Origin: JAYSYM01 sp964543475
GTDB lineage: Bacteria; Bdellovibrionota; Bdellovibrionia; Bdellovibrionales; JAMPXM01
NCBI GenBank assembly: GCA_964543475.1
Contig: CAZIYJ010000001.1
Location: 496,001-560,000 of the forward strand
Length of the DNA stretch: 64,000 nt
Direction: 5' to 3'
Both the position numbers and the translations under genes were made by a program. Below, one piece after another: positions 17,682-26,777 of this stretch (within the stretch, counting starts at the first letter, position 1; every line of letters starts with the position of its first letter). The notes beneath the pieces are model-generated. The model worked only from the letters and a program-made list of their open reading frames with translations. It was not told the origin of the DNA and ran no database searches.

Positions 17682-18603
17682 GCCCAAGCGACAAGTCGTC
17701 GAGCAAGTAATAATTGTAAAAAGCTCCGATCAAGATTTTCTTGTGCAAAGCATACTGCAAACCTAAGAATGTATCTGTCTTCTTCTCTTTGAAGATTAAA
17801 CTTTGAGTCGCTTCATCGTATTCGGGGCGATCAGAATTTTCAGTTCGCTGAGCAACCGTGATAATCCACTTCTTAAGTAAGAGCGAAGCCGTGACGAGTT
17901 GAATCTTGATTGGCTCAAACCCATCCTCAGCCGTTAAAGTGAGGCTTGAGTAATCGATGGCAAGACTCGTTAACGACAAGCCTGCAGAGAAAGTTTCTGT
18001 TTGATATTCGAAAGGGGTGAATGTGGGATCATCGATTCCAAATTCGTCTTGTGCTTGCGCATATCCGAGCGTGAGTGGTCCTGCGACCGCCGAGAGGCCC
18101 GCTCCAGGCTTAACAGATTTTGTGATCTTGTTGTATCGACCGAGCAGACCGAGATTTAGTGAGAGCTTCTTTAGTCCTTTTGATTTGTTGTCCCAGATAT
18201 TTACGGCCGTCGCGAGCGCAATTTTTTTCGAATCAAACTTCTTCTTCTCAATGTGCCTTTGTAAGTAATCATCTGAGAACTCAAAACCCGGATTACCAAA
18301 GAAAGTTTCTTCGGCACTTGTTGGCGAGAGTGCTGCTCCGACTCGGCCCGTGCCCGTGACAAGTGCGAAGTCGGGAGATGGGCTGAAATAGATCATCTCT
18401 AATCCAAGGCTTTTGTTAGTCGGAACCGCTGCGGGGTTAAGACTCACAGAAGATGAGGTGCTAGGGAAAGCAGGAGATGAGCTGCTGCTTTTTCTCATAC
18501 CATCGCAATAGCTTTGAATACCGATGCAGCCGCCACTCGCAGCATGTGCGGGTGTGAACGCGAATAGAATAAGAGGCAGCAAAAGAGCGGCGATGATTTT
18601 CAC
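17662..18603 (-). CDS. Predicted outer-membrane beta-barrel-like protein
   Basis: 313-aa exported protein. Residues 1-21 are a signal peptide (cleavage near AHA-A), followed by a short Cys pair (GGCIGIQSYC) and a serine-rich linker (38-52). The remainder consists of repeated amphipathic strands such as LSLNLGLLGRYN, AGLSAVAGPLTLGYAQ, FSAGLSLTSLAIDYSSLTLTAE and FLGLQYALHKKILIGAFYNYYLL, ending in phenylalanine (LTVFAF), as outer-membrane barrels do. Function unknown. Its 3' end overlaps the convergent secreted-protein gene by 20 bases. Confidence 0.65.
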   Translation of the reverse strand: MKIIAALLLPLILFAFTPAHAASGGCIGIQSYCDGMRKSSSSSPAFPSTSSSVSLNPAAVPTNKSLGLEMIYFSPSPDFALVTGTGRVGAALSPTSAEETFFGNPGFEFSDDYLQRHIEKKKFDSKKIALATAVNIWDNKSKGLKKLSLNLGLLGRYNKITKSVKPGAGLSAVAGPLTLGYAQAQDEFGIDDPTFTPFEYQTETFSAGLSLTSLAIDYSSLTLTAEDGFEPIKIQLVTASLLLKKWIITVAQRTENSDRPEYDEATQSLIFKEKKTDTFLGLQYALHKKILIGAFYNYYLLDDLSLGLTVFAF

Positions 18604-18649
18604 TTGGGTAGTTTGTCGTAGGTGATTGTTTTCAGCAAGCGACGATAAA

Positions 18650-18698
18650 TTCCGCGCAGCGCGGAAATAGTCTAGGAAACTTCCGCGCTGGCGCGGAA
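18650..18698. repeat. Two tandem GC-rich palindromes
   Basis: TTCCGCGCAGCGCGGAA (18650-18666) and TTCCGCGCTGGCGCGGAA (18681-18698) share perfect 8-bp arms TTCCGCGC/GCGCGGAA around one- or two-base centres. They lie in the 132-base gap between oppF and the barrel gene. The same core recurs at 47923-47938, so this is a dispersed extragenic palindrome rather than a one-off terminator. Confidence 0.8.
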
Positions 18699-18735
18699 AA
18701 ACTCTAGATTTTTGGGGGCTACCTACGCTCGCCGA

Positions 18736-19704
18736 TCAAGCGCGAATACAAGCTGTGTCGTGAGCAGGGCGAGTCATGCGAAGCGACGGGCAAGTCGCCT
18801 TACACTCCTCGATCATATCTGGACAGCGCGGATGGAAGTGACAGCCGGCTGGAGGATTGATCGGAGAAGGTACATCACCATGTAGGAGAATGCGCTGATC
18901 ACGATGGCGCGGATCTGGAACTGGAATCGCTGACATCAATGCGCGCGTGTAAGGGTGCTGCGGATGTAAATACAACTCATCTGCTTGAGCAAGCTCCACA
19001 ACTTTGCCGAGGTACATAACCGCTACGCGAGTCGAGATATGCTCAACAACTTTTAAGTCATGCGCGATAAACAAATAAGTAAGACCAAGCTTTTGCTGAA
19101 GATCCATCAAAAGATTGATCACTTGCGCTTGAATCGAAACATCGAGTGCCGAAACCGGCTCATCGCAAACGATAAATTTTGGATCAACTGCAAGTGCACG
19201 AGCGATACCAATACGTTGACGTTGACCGCCAGAGAACTCGTGCGGGTAGCGATTGATGTGCTCAGGGCGCAAGCCCACTGTCTCTAATAATTGCTTTACG
19301 CGATCAGTGCGATCTTTTTTAGAATCAAATAGATTATGAATTACTAATGGCTCTGCGATGATTGATCCAACTGTCATTCGCGGATTCAAACTTGCGTACG
19401 GATCTTGAAAAATGATCTGCATTTTGCGACGAAGGGCCCTGAGCTCTTCACCCTCAAGGCCCGTAATATCTTTTCCTTCGAAATGAACTGAGCCTAACGT
19501 TGGCTCAATTAAGCGAATGATACAGCGACCAAGAGTTGATTTGCCGCAACCTGATTCACCGACGAGACCAAGTGTTTCGCCTTCTTTAATTTCAAACGAA
19601 ACACCTTGAACGGCCTTTACACTCGCAACTTGGCGAGAGAAAAGTCCGCCTTTGATAGGAAACTCTTTAGTTAAATCTTTAACCTGAACGAGTGTGTTGC
19701 TCAT
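18736..19704 (-). CDS. oppF: Oligopeptide ABC transporter ATP-binding protein OppF
   Basis: Second ATPase (322 aa) of the peptide importer. Walker A GESGCGKSTLGR, Q-loop FQDPYASLNPRMTVG, ABC signature FSGGQRQRIGIARAL and Walker B FIVCDEPVSALDV are all intact. The C-terminal extension with CHFHPRCP and further cysteines is the OppF/DppF type that can hold an iron-sulfur cluster in related transporters. Its start overlaps the oppD stop by four bases. Last gene of the oppBCDF operon; followed by the palindromic repeats. Confidence 0.95.
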   Translation of the reverse strand: MSNTLVQVKDLTKEFPIKGGLFSRQVASVKAVQGVSFEIKEGETLGLVGESGCGKSTLGRCIIRLIEPTLGSVHFEGKDITGLEGEELRALRRKMQIIFQDPYASLNPRMTVGSIIAEPLVIHNLFDSKKDRTDRVKQLLETVGLRPEHINRYPHEFSGGQRQRIGIARALAVDPKFIVCDEPVSALDVSIQAQVINLLMDLQQKLGLTYLFIAHDLKVVEHISTRVAVMYLGKVVELAQADELYLHPQHPYTRALMSAIPVPDPRHRDQRILLHGDVPSPINPPAGCHFHPRCPDMIEECKATCPSLRMTRPAHDTACIRA

Positions 19705-20708
19705 GCGTGGGGTTGTCCTTCTTTGCCAACAGTGTCAGGGACCGGATGAATACAAGCTGCGAAATGTTTTGCGCCGAAGGGTAACAAGGCAGGATCTTTA
19801 GCGCGACATTCATCAGTCACCGCTGGGCAACGATCGGCGAATCGGCAGCCCTTTGGCAAGTTGAGTGGGCTTGGAACTAAGCCCTTAATAGTTTCTAAGC
19901 GCTCGCGGCGATGCCCAGTTTCAAAATGCGGAATCGAATTCAAGAGACCTTTAGTGTAGCGATGCTTCGGACGATAGAAAATATCTTCGACCGAGCCGTA
20001 TTCAACGATGCGGCCAGCGTACATCACCGCTACGTCATCACAAGTCTCTGCAACAACTCCAAGATCATGAGTGATCAAGATCATCGAGGCCTGAAGTTCA
20101 CGTTGGAGTCTGCGCACGAGATCAAGAATCTGAGCTTGAATTGTTACATCAAGAGCTGTCGTTGGTTCATCAGCAATGAGCAACGAAGGATTGCAACTGA
20201 GTGCCATTGCGATCATCACGCGTTGGCGCATTCCACCTGAAAGTTGATGCGGATACTCGTCAACACGCTTTTCAGCTTCTGGCATATTCACAAGCTTAAG
20301 CATATCAATTGTCTTGGCGCGAACTTCAGCTTTTGAAAGACCTTTTTGATGAAGAGCAATCGCCTCGCCAATTTGATTTCCGATGGTGAAAACCGGATTG
20401 AGAGAAGTCATCGGCTCTTGAAAAATCATCGCAATGTCGTTGCCACGAATTTTTCGCATTTCATCTTCAGATAATTTTAGAAGATCACGCCCATTGAAAA
20501 GTATTTCTCCGCCAACGATGTTGCCAGGAGGATTCGGTATCAATCGCATGATCGAAAGTGACGTTACTGATTTCCCGCAACCTGACTCACCAACGATGCC
20601 GAGAGTTTTTCCTTTTTCGACCGTAAATGAAATGTCGTCGACGGCTAGGAATGAACCTTCGTCAGTTTTGAAACCTGTCTTCAAATTCTTAACTTCAAGA
20701 AGTGCCAC
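19701..20708 (-). CDS. oppD: Oligopeptide ABC transporter ATP-binding protein OppD
   Basis: First ATPase (335 aa) of the importer. Walker A GESGCGKSVTS, Q-loop FQEPMTSLNPVFTIG, signature LSGGMRQRVMIAMAL and Walker B LLIADEPTTALDV are present, followed by the oligopeptide-type C-terminal domain with GCRFADRCP and C-terminal cysteines. It works with OppF on the OppB/OppC pore. It begins 20 bases after oppC and overlaps oppF. Confidence 0.95.
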   Translation of the reverse strand: MALLEVKNLKTGFKTDEGSFLAVDDISFTVEKGKTLGIVGESGCGKSVTSLSIMRLIPNPPGNIVGGEILFNGRDLLKLSEDEMRKIRGNDIAMIFQEPMTSLNPVFTIGNQIGEAIALHQKGLSKAEVRAKTIDMLKLVNMPEAEKRVDEYPHQLSGGMRQRVMIAMALSCNPSLLIADEPTTALDVTIQAQILDLVRRLQRELQASMILITHDLGVVAETCDDVAVMYAGRIVEYGSVEDIFYRPKHRYTKGLLNSIPHFETGHRRERLETIKGLVPSPLNLPKGCRFADRCPAVTDECRAKDPALLPFGAKHFAACIHPVPDTVGKEGQPHA

Positions 20709-20728
20709 GTAAGCTTCGCCTTTTTAAG

Positions 20729-21622
20729 TTACTTATTCTTCATTTTCGGATCGAGAGCTTCTCGAAGCGAATCGTTGAACAAGTTGAATGATAGAATCAA
20801 TCCAAACATAAATACTGTAGCAGCAAGTAGGTTACCCCAGAAAGGTCGAGCTAACTCTAGTTTTGCGTCATCGATCATCAATCCCCACGAAGGTACAGAT
20901 GGATCAACGCCGATCCCTAAGAAGGTAAGAATAACTTCAATTTTAATTGCTGCAACGAATCCTAAACCGAATTTGATAAAAGCTACGTGAAGTACGTTTG
21001 GGAGAATGTGAATGAAGATACGTCGTTTGTGGCTAGCGCCCAATGCCATCGCCGCTGCAACATAATCTCGCTCTTTATGCTTAAAGAACTCTGCACGAAT
21101 CATTCGGCACGTAGAAACCCAGCTCGTTACTCCGACCGCCACATAAACTGTCATCAGGCCTCGGCCCATCACAAACGCGAGTGATGGAATGAGCAAGATG
21201 TACGGAATCGCATCGACCGTCGTGTAGAGCCAAGTAATAAACGCATCGACTTTTCCACCGAAGTAGCCAGCCAGTGCGCCGAGGAATGTTCCGATAATAA
21301 GGGAAAGTCCAGAGGCAATCAGACCAATCGATAAAGCAGTCGCTGAGCCATGGATCGCTCTTGCTAAAATGTCGCGTCCAAAGATGTCAGTTCCAAATGG
21401 ATGCTCCCAAGAAAACGGACTGTAAGCCGGAGCTTGATTTGGAATCGCCACGTCAGGGTACAAAATTCCGATTTTAGCGAGCACGCCAATGATGATGTAA
21501 CCAATGATGACGACCAAGCTAATCATCGCAACTTTGTTTCGACGAATTCTTCGGAAGGCATCCCACCAAAGAGAATTGCGCTGTGGTTTAACTGGTAATG
21601 CTGTTGGAGCTAGAAATTGCAT
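20729..21622 (-). CDS. oppC: Oligopeptide ABC transporter permease OppC
   Basis: Permease subunit (297 aa). A cytoplasmic N-terminus with WWDAFRRIRRNKVAMISL leads to helix 1. The HPFGTDIFGRDILARAIHG motif, the EAA loop EFFKHKERDYVAAAMALGASHKRRIFIHILPN and the end FNDSLREALDPKMK are diagnostic for the OppC/DppC class. It follows oppB by two bases. Confidence 0.95.
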   Translation of the reverse strand: MQFLAPTALPVKPQRNSLWWDAFRRIRRNKVAMISLVVIIGYIIIGVLAKIGILYPDVAIPNQAPAYSPFSWEHPFGTDIFGRDILARAIHGSATALSIGLIASGLSLIIGTFLGALAGYFGGKVDAFITWLYTTVDAIPYILLIPSLAFVMGRGLMTVYVAVGVTSWVSTCRMIRAEFFKHKERDYVAAAMALGASHKRRIFIHILPNVLHVAFIKFGLGFVAAIKIEVILTFLGIGVDPSVPSWGLMIDDAKLELARPFWGNLLAATVFMFGLILSFNLFNDSLREALDPKMKNK

Positions 21623-21624
21623 GG

Positions 21625-22545
21625 TTACCCCAACTTAATTCTCGGATCGACAGCTGCATAAACAAGATCCGCTAAGAGGTTGAAGAGCATATACAAAAGA
21701 GTAGTGATGACAGTCATCGCTTTGATAACCGGGAAGTCTGAATCGTTGAGTGCTTTCACCATCGTTCCGCCTAAGCCCGGAATTCCGAAAAACGCTTCGA
21801 TGAGAATCGAGCCCGTCAAAAGAAACGGAAGTCCGATCACGACGATGGTAACGATCGGGATCATCGCGTTTTTTAAAACGTGCTTTAAATAAACTTTCGC
21901 AGTTGTCACGCCTTTAGCTCGCGCTGTGCGAACGTAGTCTTGGTAGGCCTCATCGAGAATCGCTGTTCGATAAATGAGGACTTCGCTACCTAAACTCAAA
22001 ACGAAAAGAATAATCCAAGGCAATACTAAGTAGGCCCAACGATCTGTCCAGCTAGGATCCCAGCCAGAAATTGGAAAGAGACCTAAGTGGTAAGCGAAGT
22101 AGTACTGGAAAAATAAAATGTAAACTAACGAACTAATGCTCATGAAGGCTAAACAGCCAATAACGATGGCTCGATCAAAAAACTTTCCTCTAAATCTTGC
22201 AGCCACCATCGCAAGAAATATTGAAAACAGAACTGAAGCAAAAAATGGCGGGAGCATCACGCTCAGAGTTGCGCCGATCCCATCATCGATCATCGTGCTG
22301 ATCTGTTGTTTAGAGGCCCAGCTTCTCCCGTAATCGAAAGTGACGATCTGCTTTACGAAATAAATGTATTGCTCCGGCATTGAACGATCTAGTCCGAGCT
22401 CAGCGCGTACAATTTTAATTTGAGCGGCAGTTGCATACTTACCGGCGAAGCGTTGTGCGGGGTCACCACCGAAAACGTTGAAAAGCATGAACAGCAAAAG
22501 TGTCACGCCGAACAAGATCGGGATCATGTATAAGACTCGTCTCAC
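21625..22545 (-). CDS. oppB: Oligopeptide ABC transporter permease OppB
   Basis: Permease subunit (306 aa from GTG 22545) with the OppB/DppB fold: N-terminal RRVLYMIPILFGVT, FGGDPA loop, EAA loop YQDYVRTARAKGVTTAKV, and C-terminal VYAAVDPRIKLG. The start needs a second look. GTG 22545 has no ribosome site, whereas an in-frame ATT at 22560 lies six bases after GGAG (22567-22570) and would give an N-terminus FIYIVRRVLYMIP after the initiator, closer to family members. Homologues usually have three to seven residues before RR. Coordinates here use the conventional GTG. Confidence 0.93.
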   Translation of the reverse strand: MRRVLYMIPILFGVTLLLFMLFNVFGGDPAQRFAGKYATAAQIKIVRAELGLDRSMPEQYIYFVKQIVTFDYGRSWASKQQISTMIDDGIGATLSVMLPPFFASVLFSIFLAMVAARFRGKFFDRAIVIGCLAFMSISSLVYILFFQYYFAYHLGLFPISGWDPSWTDRWAYLVLPWIILFVLSLGSEVLIYRTAILDEAYQDYVRTARAKGVTTAKVYLKHVLKNAMIPIVTIVVIGLPFLLTGSILIEAFFGIPGLGGTMVKALNDSDFPVIKAMTVITTLLYMLFNLLADLVYAAVDPRIKLG

Positions 22546-22566
22546 GATGTAGATAAAAATGTGACG

Positions 22567-22570
22567 CTCC
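22567..22570 (-). promoter_or_regulatory. Ribosome binding site pointing to a non-canonical oppB start
   Basis: GGAG within AGAGGGAG on the minus strand sits six bases before ATT 22560 but 21 bases before GTG 22545, the only conventional start nearby. It therefore supports AUU initiation, a start known mainly from infC and pcnB. Confidence 0.5.
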
Positions 22571-22669
22571 CTCTGCTGGCTTCGTTTTTTGGCCGGTGCA
22601 CTGTGGACCTAGTAACCTTCGTTAAGCATCAAGTGTGCCGTACTTGCGAATGGTTTTTTGGCACCAAAC

Positions 22670-22709
22670 GCAAAAAAGCCCGCTTGAGCATTTGCTACTA
22701 GCGGGCTTT
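22670..22709 (-). terminator. Intrinsic terminator between oppA and oppBCDF
   Basis: AAAGCCCGCT and AGCGGGCTTT (22675-22684 and 22700-22709) form a 10-bp stem; the 15-base loop contains a smaller AGCA/TGCT stem. On the minus strand it is followed by TTTGCG directly after the TTT of the stem. It lies 73 bases after the oppA stop, so most transcripts should end after oppA while permease genes come from readthrough or their own promoter, giving receptor excess. Confidence 0.85.
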
Positions 22710-22782
22710 CTATCAGATTAGCTTACCCAGTGAAAACATTAAGATTTCACTGACTAAAGATTCTTGCCATTTCTGGCGTTTT

Positions 22783-24549
22783 TTATAGTTTCGTCTTCAG
22801 TTCTGCACGTTTTTTAGGGTCAACTTTTACGTACTTCAAGAAGTCGTTCGAAAGATCGTTGTACTTGTAGTTTTTCACCCAGCCGTGAGTTGTCGCATAG
22901 CGTAGGCGGTGAACGTTGTAAATCCATGGAGAGTCTTCAGCCAAGATATCGCGGAGCTTGTGGTAAAGCGCTGTGCGAGCTGCTCCTGGCGGCATATTGA
23001 GAGTCTGTTCATAGATTTTGTCGAACGCCGGGCTTGAATAGCGTGAATCGTTCGGTCCCGGAGGCAAATTTTTGCCATAGAACAACTGGTAGAAGTTTTG
23101 AGCATCTGGATAATCAGCGCCCCAAGCGATTCCCCAAATTTGAGCCTGACCGGTTTTGATCTTCTCTTGGAATTGAGGCCATGTGTTCGGGCTGATTTTT
23201 ACCTTAATACCAATTTCGGCCATGTTCTGAGCAAAGAACTCAGCTTGCTGACGACCTTTTGAGTCCGACATGCTTTCGTAAGTGAGCTCAGGCAACCCTT
23301 TACCTTCTGGGTAACCGGCTTTAGCTAAAGCTTTTTTAGCAGCTTCAACATCGCGCTTTGAGCGAGGACCTTTATAGTTTTCGTCGTAGCTATCGATTCC
23401 AGGAGGAATCGGGCTGTGAGCAACGATCGCGCGGCCGTTGTAAAACTTTGGAATCGAAGTCTCAACGTCGTTAGCAAGAGAAATTGCATGGCGAAGATTT
23501 TTGTTCGACATGATTTTGTCTTGGTTATTAAACGCGATGTAAGTCACATCAAGGTTTGCATTGATGACAAGAGAAATTCCCTTGTTTGCAACATCAGCTA
23601 CTAGCTTGTTGTCTTTTACAGTGCTGTCGAAGTTATCGTTAGGGATCGCCTCAACATCGAGGTTACCTTTCATAAAGTTCTGCCAACGTGGCTGATCTTC
23701 AGTGATCTCGTGCATGACGAGCTTATCGTTGAACGGAACTTTTTGACCAGCATCAGCTAGTAAGCCTGCTTCTTGGTCGCCCTTTTCTCCTTCAGATGGG
23801 TAAACATCTTCACGATAGTTCGGGTTTCGCACCATTTCGATTTTCGAATTGCGTGTCCAGTTTTCTAATTTGTACGGGCCAGTGCCAACCGGGTGGTTGA
23901 TAACTTCTTGTCCGTATTTATCGACCGCTTCTTTTGCAACTACCGAAGCGTAAGTCATCGCAAGAACCCAAAGCATCTGGTGATACGGCTGAGTGAGCTT
24001 GATAACGAGTGTGTGTTTGTCAGTTGCTTGAAGTCCATCGACCGGAGTGCTGTAGTCAGCTTTTTCAGCCTTAACTGCAGTTGCCCACTCGTTCAAACCT
24101 TTAATTTTTCCGTCGAAGATCCAGAAACCTTCAGAAGTATTGCGGGGATCTGCTAAACGCTTCCAAGAGTAAACGAAATCTTCAGCAGTAACTTCGCGAC
24201 CTTTGCCATCGGGGAAAGCGGCATCGTCAGAGAATTTTACGCCTTTTTTAATTTTGAAAGTATAAGTGAGTCCATCTTTAGAAACTTCTGGCATTGCTTC
24301 CGCCATCGCAGGCTGAAGTTCAAACGGACGTTTCAAGTGATGATACTCAAGTAGCCCATCGAACAATTGTCCGATGACAGTGCTCGAATACAAATCGCTT
24401 GCGCGAATCGGGTCGAGACCTTTTACGTTCGCCTTTAAAGCGATGTTGAGTGTTGTGTCTTTGTCGTCAACTTTCTTGGTACAAGCAGTAGCAGCAAATG
24501 CGACAACCACTCCCAAAATCGTTAACTTTTGCAGTTTTCCAAATAACAT
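22783..24549 (-). CDS. oppA: Oligopeptide-binding lipoprotein OppA
   Basis: Substrate receptor of the importer (588 aa from ATG 24549, chosen for the AGGGGATC site just upstream and a proper lipoprotein signal; upstream in-frame codons give an implausible basic leader). C23 in FAATACTKK is the lipid-attachment cysteine. Family 5 features: LNIALKANVKGLDP, DFVYSWKRLADP, GTGPYKLENWTRNSKIEMVRNPNY, and a C-terminal YHKLRDILAEDSPWIYNVH. It diverges from the S8 protease gene across 45 bases, so the two promoters overlap. Confidence 0.94.
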   Translation of the reverse strand: MLFGKLQKLTILGVVVAFAATACTKKVDDKDTTLNIALKANVKGLDPIRASDLYSSTVIGQLFDGLLEYHHLKRPFELQPAMAEAMPEVSKDGLTYTFKIKKGVKFSDDAAFPDGKGREVTAEDFVYSWKRLADPRNTSEGFWIFDGKIKGLNEWATAVKAEKADYSTPVDGLQATDKHTLVIKLTQPYHQMLWVLAMTYASVVAKEAVDKYGQEVINHPVGTGPYKLENWTRNSKIEMVRNPNYREDVYPSEGEKGDQEAGLLADAGQKVPFNDKLVMHEITEDQPRWQNFMKGNLDVEAIPNDNFDSTVKDNKLVADVANKGISLVINANLDVTYIAFNNQDKIMSNKNLRHAISLANDVETSIPKFYNGRAIVAHSPIPPGIDSYDENYKGPRSKRDVEAAKKALAKAGYPEGKGLPELTYESMSDSKGRQQAEFFAQNMAEIGIKVKISPNTWPQFQEKIKTGQAQIWGIAWGADYPDAQNFYQLFYGKNLPPGPNDSRYSSPAFDKIYEQTLNMPPGAARTALYHKLRDILAEDSPWIYNVHRLRYATTHGWVKNYKYNDLSNDFLKYVKVDPKKRAELKTKL

Positions 24550-24594
24550 ACTGATCCCCTTTGCGAGCCTTCCCCGGCCCTTTAGAATTCCTAT

Positions 24595-26085
24595 GTGGTA
24601 ACTAGTTTTGTAGAGTCTAAAAGTCAATTTTTTAAGGATGCTGCGAGAGCGTCAGTGTCTAGCATGGCGGCACTCGCAATTTTGTTTTGTCTACCTCCTG
24701 CACGGGCCAATGCACAAATATCTAAAATTGCCTGGGAAGACTTTAGCTCCTCCCATTTGCTGGTCCTTGATCGTCAACTTCCCCCACAAACCCCAGTGAG
24801 TTTTGTCGTCGATACTCGATGTGCCGCTGAGAAGCTTCGTTATCTCCATCCAGGAGGCTTACTCAATTCTGTGCTCAATGAAGGAGCAAAGTTTGCGCAA
24901 GCCATCGAAGAGTACTCAGTTGGTGTCGAAATGAACTCAAGCGTATCGTTTGACCTCATAGAGCAAGAAGTTGGCCAAGAAAAATGCGTCCACTCGGCTG
25001 GCTATGATGGTGAGATTCTCATTGGGCAGTCGCCGAGAATCGCTGCAGATCCTGGGCGCCCGCGTCAGGGTCACCTAAACTATCTACGTTTTGATCAAGG
25101 TATTAGTGGAATTGAATCAGTGTTGATGGTGCGAAAACCTGTGACGATCGCAGTGATCGATGCCGGCACCGATATGAATCACTCAGATCTTGCGATCGGG
25201 GCTTGGCGGAATGCGCGCGAAGTTGGGGGTAACGGAGTCGACGACGATCGCAACGGATATATCGACGATGTTATCGGATACAACTTCGGCAGCAATATCT
25301 CAAACCCATCGCCGCAAGTTTCGGGAATCGAAGGTTCGCACGGTACTCACGTTGCGGGATTGGCCGGTGCAAGATGGCGAAATGGAGTGGGTGGCACTGG
25401 TGTCGGAGTGACCGCGAAAATTATGGCGATCAATGTCTTCGGTCCCAATAAGACCACTCGAAGTTCTATTGTTGAGAATGCCATTCGTTATGCAGGTCGC
25501 AATGGTGCCGATGTCATTAACTTAAGTCTTTCTGGAAGAGAATATTCGCGAACGATGTCACTAGCGTTGCGATACGCAGTCAGTCGCGGAGCGCTGATCG
25601 TAGCGGCGGCGGGAAATGAGGGGATCAAATTTAATTCTTCTCCTGAGAGTGGGGACTTCATTTCTCCGGCAGCCTACGGTCGGCAAATTGTCGGGATGAT
25701 TAGCGTTGCATCAATCGATGTTGCGACAGGCAACTTAAGCCGCTTTAGTAATTATAATCCAGCCATCGTTCAGCTGGCTGCGCCCGGATCAACAAGTTCG
25801 TTTGGTGAATCAGTCGGACTTTATTCAACGTTTCCCGGAAACAGCTACAGCACGCTGTCGGGAACATCAATGGCAGCGCCACTTGTAAGCGGAGCTGCGG
25901 CATTGGTCATTGGATACCTTAAGGCTTGCGGAGCTAGTTCATCGCCTGCGCGTGTTGAAAGTATTTTAACAAGTGGTTCGCGCTTGAGTCCCAAGCTTCT
26001 TCCCTACGTAGTCGCCGGCAAAGAACTCGATCTAGTTACTCTCGCAAATTACTTGCGGTCGATAAAGACAGTTAGTTGCAAATAA
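24595..26085 (+). CDS. Secreted subtilisin-family serine protease
   Basis: S8 endopeptidase (496 aa). From GTG 24595 the N-terminus has a 23-residue polar segment, then a hydrophobic core and signal cleavage near RANA-Q (residue 40); ATG 24664 would give a shorter normal signal peptide, so the start is uncertain. A prodomain-like region runs to about 180. The catalytic triad is D189 (VIDAGTDMNHSDL), H252 (GSHGTHVAGLAG) and S425 (LSGTSMAAPL), with oxyanion N341 (AAAGNEG). The GNGVDDDRNGYIDDVIGYNF loop is a calcium-type element. Likely degrades proteins outside the cell or in prey; that use is inferred. Confidence 0.92.
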   Translation: MVTSFVESKSQFFKDAARASVSSMAALAILFCLPPARANAQISKIAWEDFSSSHLLVLDRQLPPQTPVSFVVDTRCAAEKLRYLHPGGLLNSVLNEGAKFAQAIEEYSVGVEMNSSVSFDLIEQEVGQEKCVHSAGYDGEILIGQSPRIAADPGRPRQGHLNYLRFDQGISGIESVLMVRKPVTIAVIDAGTDMNHSDLAIGAWRNAREVGGNGVDDDRNGYIDDVIGYNFGSNISNPSPQVSGIEGSHGTHVAGLAGARWRNGVGGTGVGVTAKIMAINVFGPNKTTRSSIVENAIRYAGRNGADVINLSLSGREYSRTMSLALRYAVSRGALIVAAAGNEGIKFNSSPESGDFISPAAYGRQIVGMISVASIDVATGNLSRFSNYNPAIVQLAAPGSTSSFGESVGLYSTFPGNSYSTLSGTSMAAPLVSGAAALVIGYLKACGASSSPARVESILTSGSRLSPKLLPYVVAGKELDLVTLANYLRSIKTVSCK

Positions 26086-26099
26086 GCGCTGAGGCGCTT
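26084..26099 (+). terminator. Weak hairpin after the S8 protease stop
   Basis: AAGCGC (26084-26089) and GCGCTT (26094-26099) pair around TGAG, followed by only TATCC. The only GAGG near the next start (26112) lies within it. It could attenuate expression of the methyltransferase gene; evidence is slight. Confidence 0.35.
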
Positions 26100-26111
26100 T
26101 ATCCTCCCGTA

Positions 26112-26771
26112 ATGAGAAATCCTGATTTAGTTGGCGATTTGGCCTACATACAAAAAGTTTTCGCTAGTGAAGACGAAGGTCTTAAGGCGATTCGTTCGCG
26201 GCTTCGTGAGAATGATCGCGAAGGAATAAATGTGTCTCCGGTTGAAGGAAAAATTCTTCAATTTTTAGTTCGATCTTTTAATTGCAAGAAAGTCGTTGAA
26301 GTTGGTGCTCTCTATGGTTATTCCGCAACTTGGATCGCTCGTGCGCTGCCGGCCGACGGCAAACTTTATACTTTAGAAAAAGATCCTACTTGTGTTGAGC
26401 AGACAAAGCGAAGCGTAAGCGAGTGTGGAGTTGCCGATCGAGTCGAAGTCGTCGCTGGAGATTGGGCCATAAACTTACCTAAACTTTCAGCGCAGGGGCC
26501 GTTTGACTTAGTATTTATTGATGCGAATAAAAATGGATACTTTGAAATATTAAAATGGGCGATAGCGAATGTTCGCACCGGTGGTTTGATTGTCGGTGAC
26601 AACACGTTATTGTTTGGCGCGGTCAAACATGACATCAAGCCAGATGACGTTTCGAATGAAGCGTGGACTGCGATGCGCGCCTTTAATCAGACATTGAGTG
26701 ATCAAACTAAATTTATGTCGTGCATGCTTCCTACCACCGAAGGCATGACCCTGGCGATTAAGCTAGATTGA
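26112..26771 (+). CDS. Class I SAM-dependent O-methyltransferase
   Basis: 219-aa enzyme resembling caffeoyl-CoA/catechol O-methyltransferases. The SAM-binding motif is VVEVGALYGYSATWIARALP, the second acidic position is LYTLEKDPTC, and the metal/catalytic region is FDLVFIDANKNGYFEIL followed by GGLIVGDNTLLFGAV. ATG 26112 is chosen because it gives the normal family length; no ribosome site is convincing and an upstream TTG (26076) would overlap the protease gene. The substrate is unknown. It is followed after six bases by the aminopeptidase gene. Confidence 0.88.
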   Translation: MRNPDLVGDLAYIQKVFASEDEGLKAIRSRLRENDREGINVSPVEGKILQFLVRSFNCKKVVEVGALYGYSATWIARALPADGKLYTLEKDPTCVEQTKRSVSECGVADRVEVVAGDWAINLPKLSAQGPFDLVFIDANKNGYFEILKWAIANVRTGGLIVGDNTLLFGAVKHDIKPDDVSNEAWTAMRAFNQTLSDQTKFMSCMLPTTEGMTLAIKLD

Positions 26772-26777
26772 GGATTT

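Noticed and set aside
18604..18735. Possible CRISPR-like repeat between oppF and the barrel gene
   Set aside because: Only two palindromes with a 14-base spacer; no regular repeat-spacer array and no cas genes.
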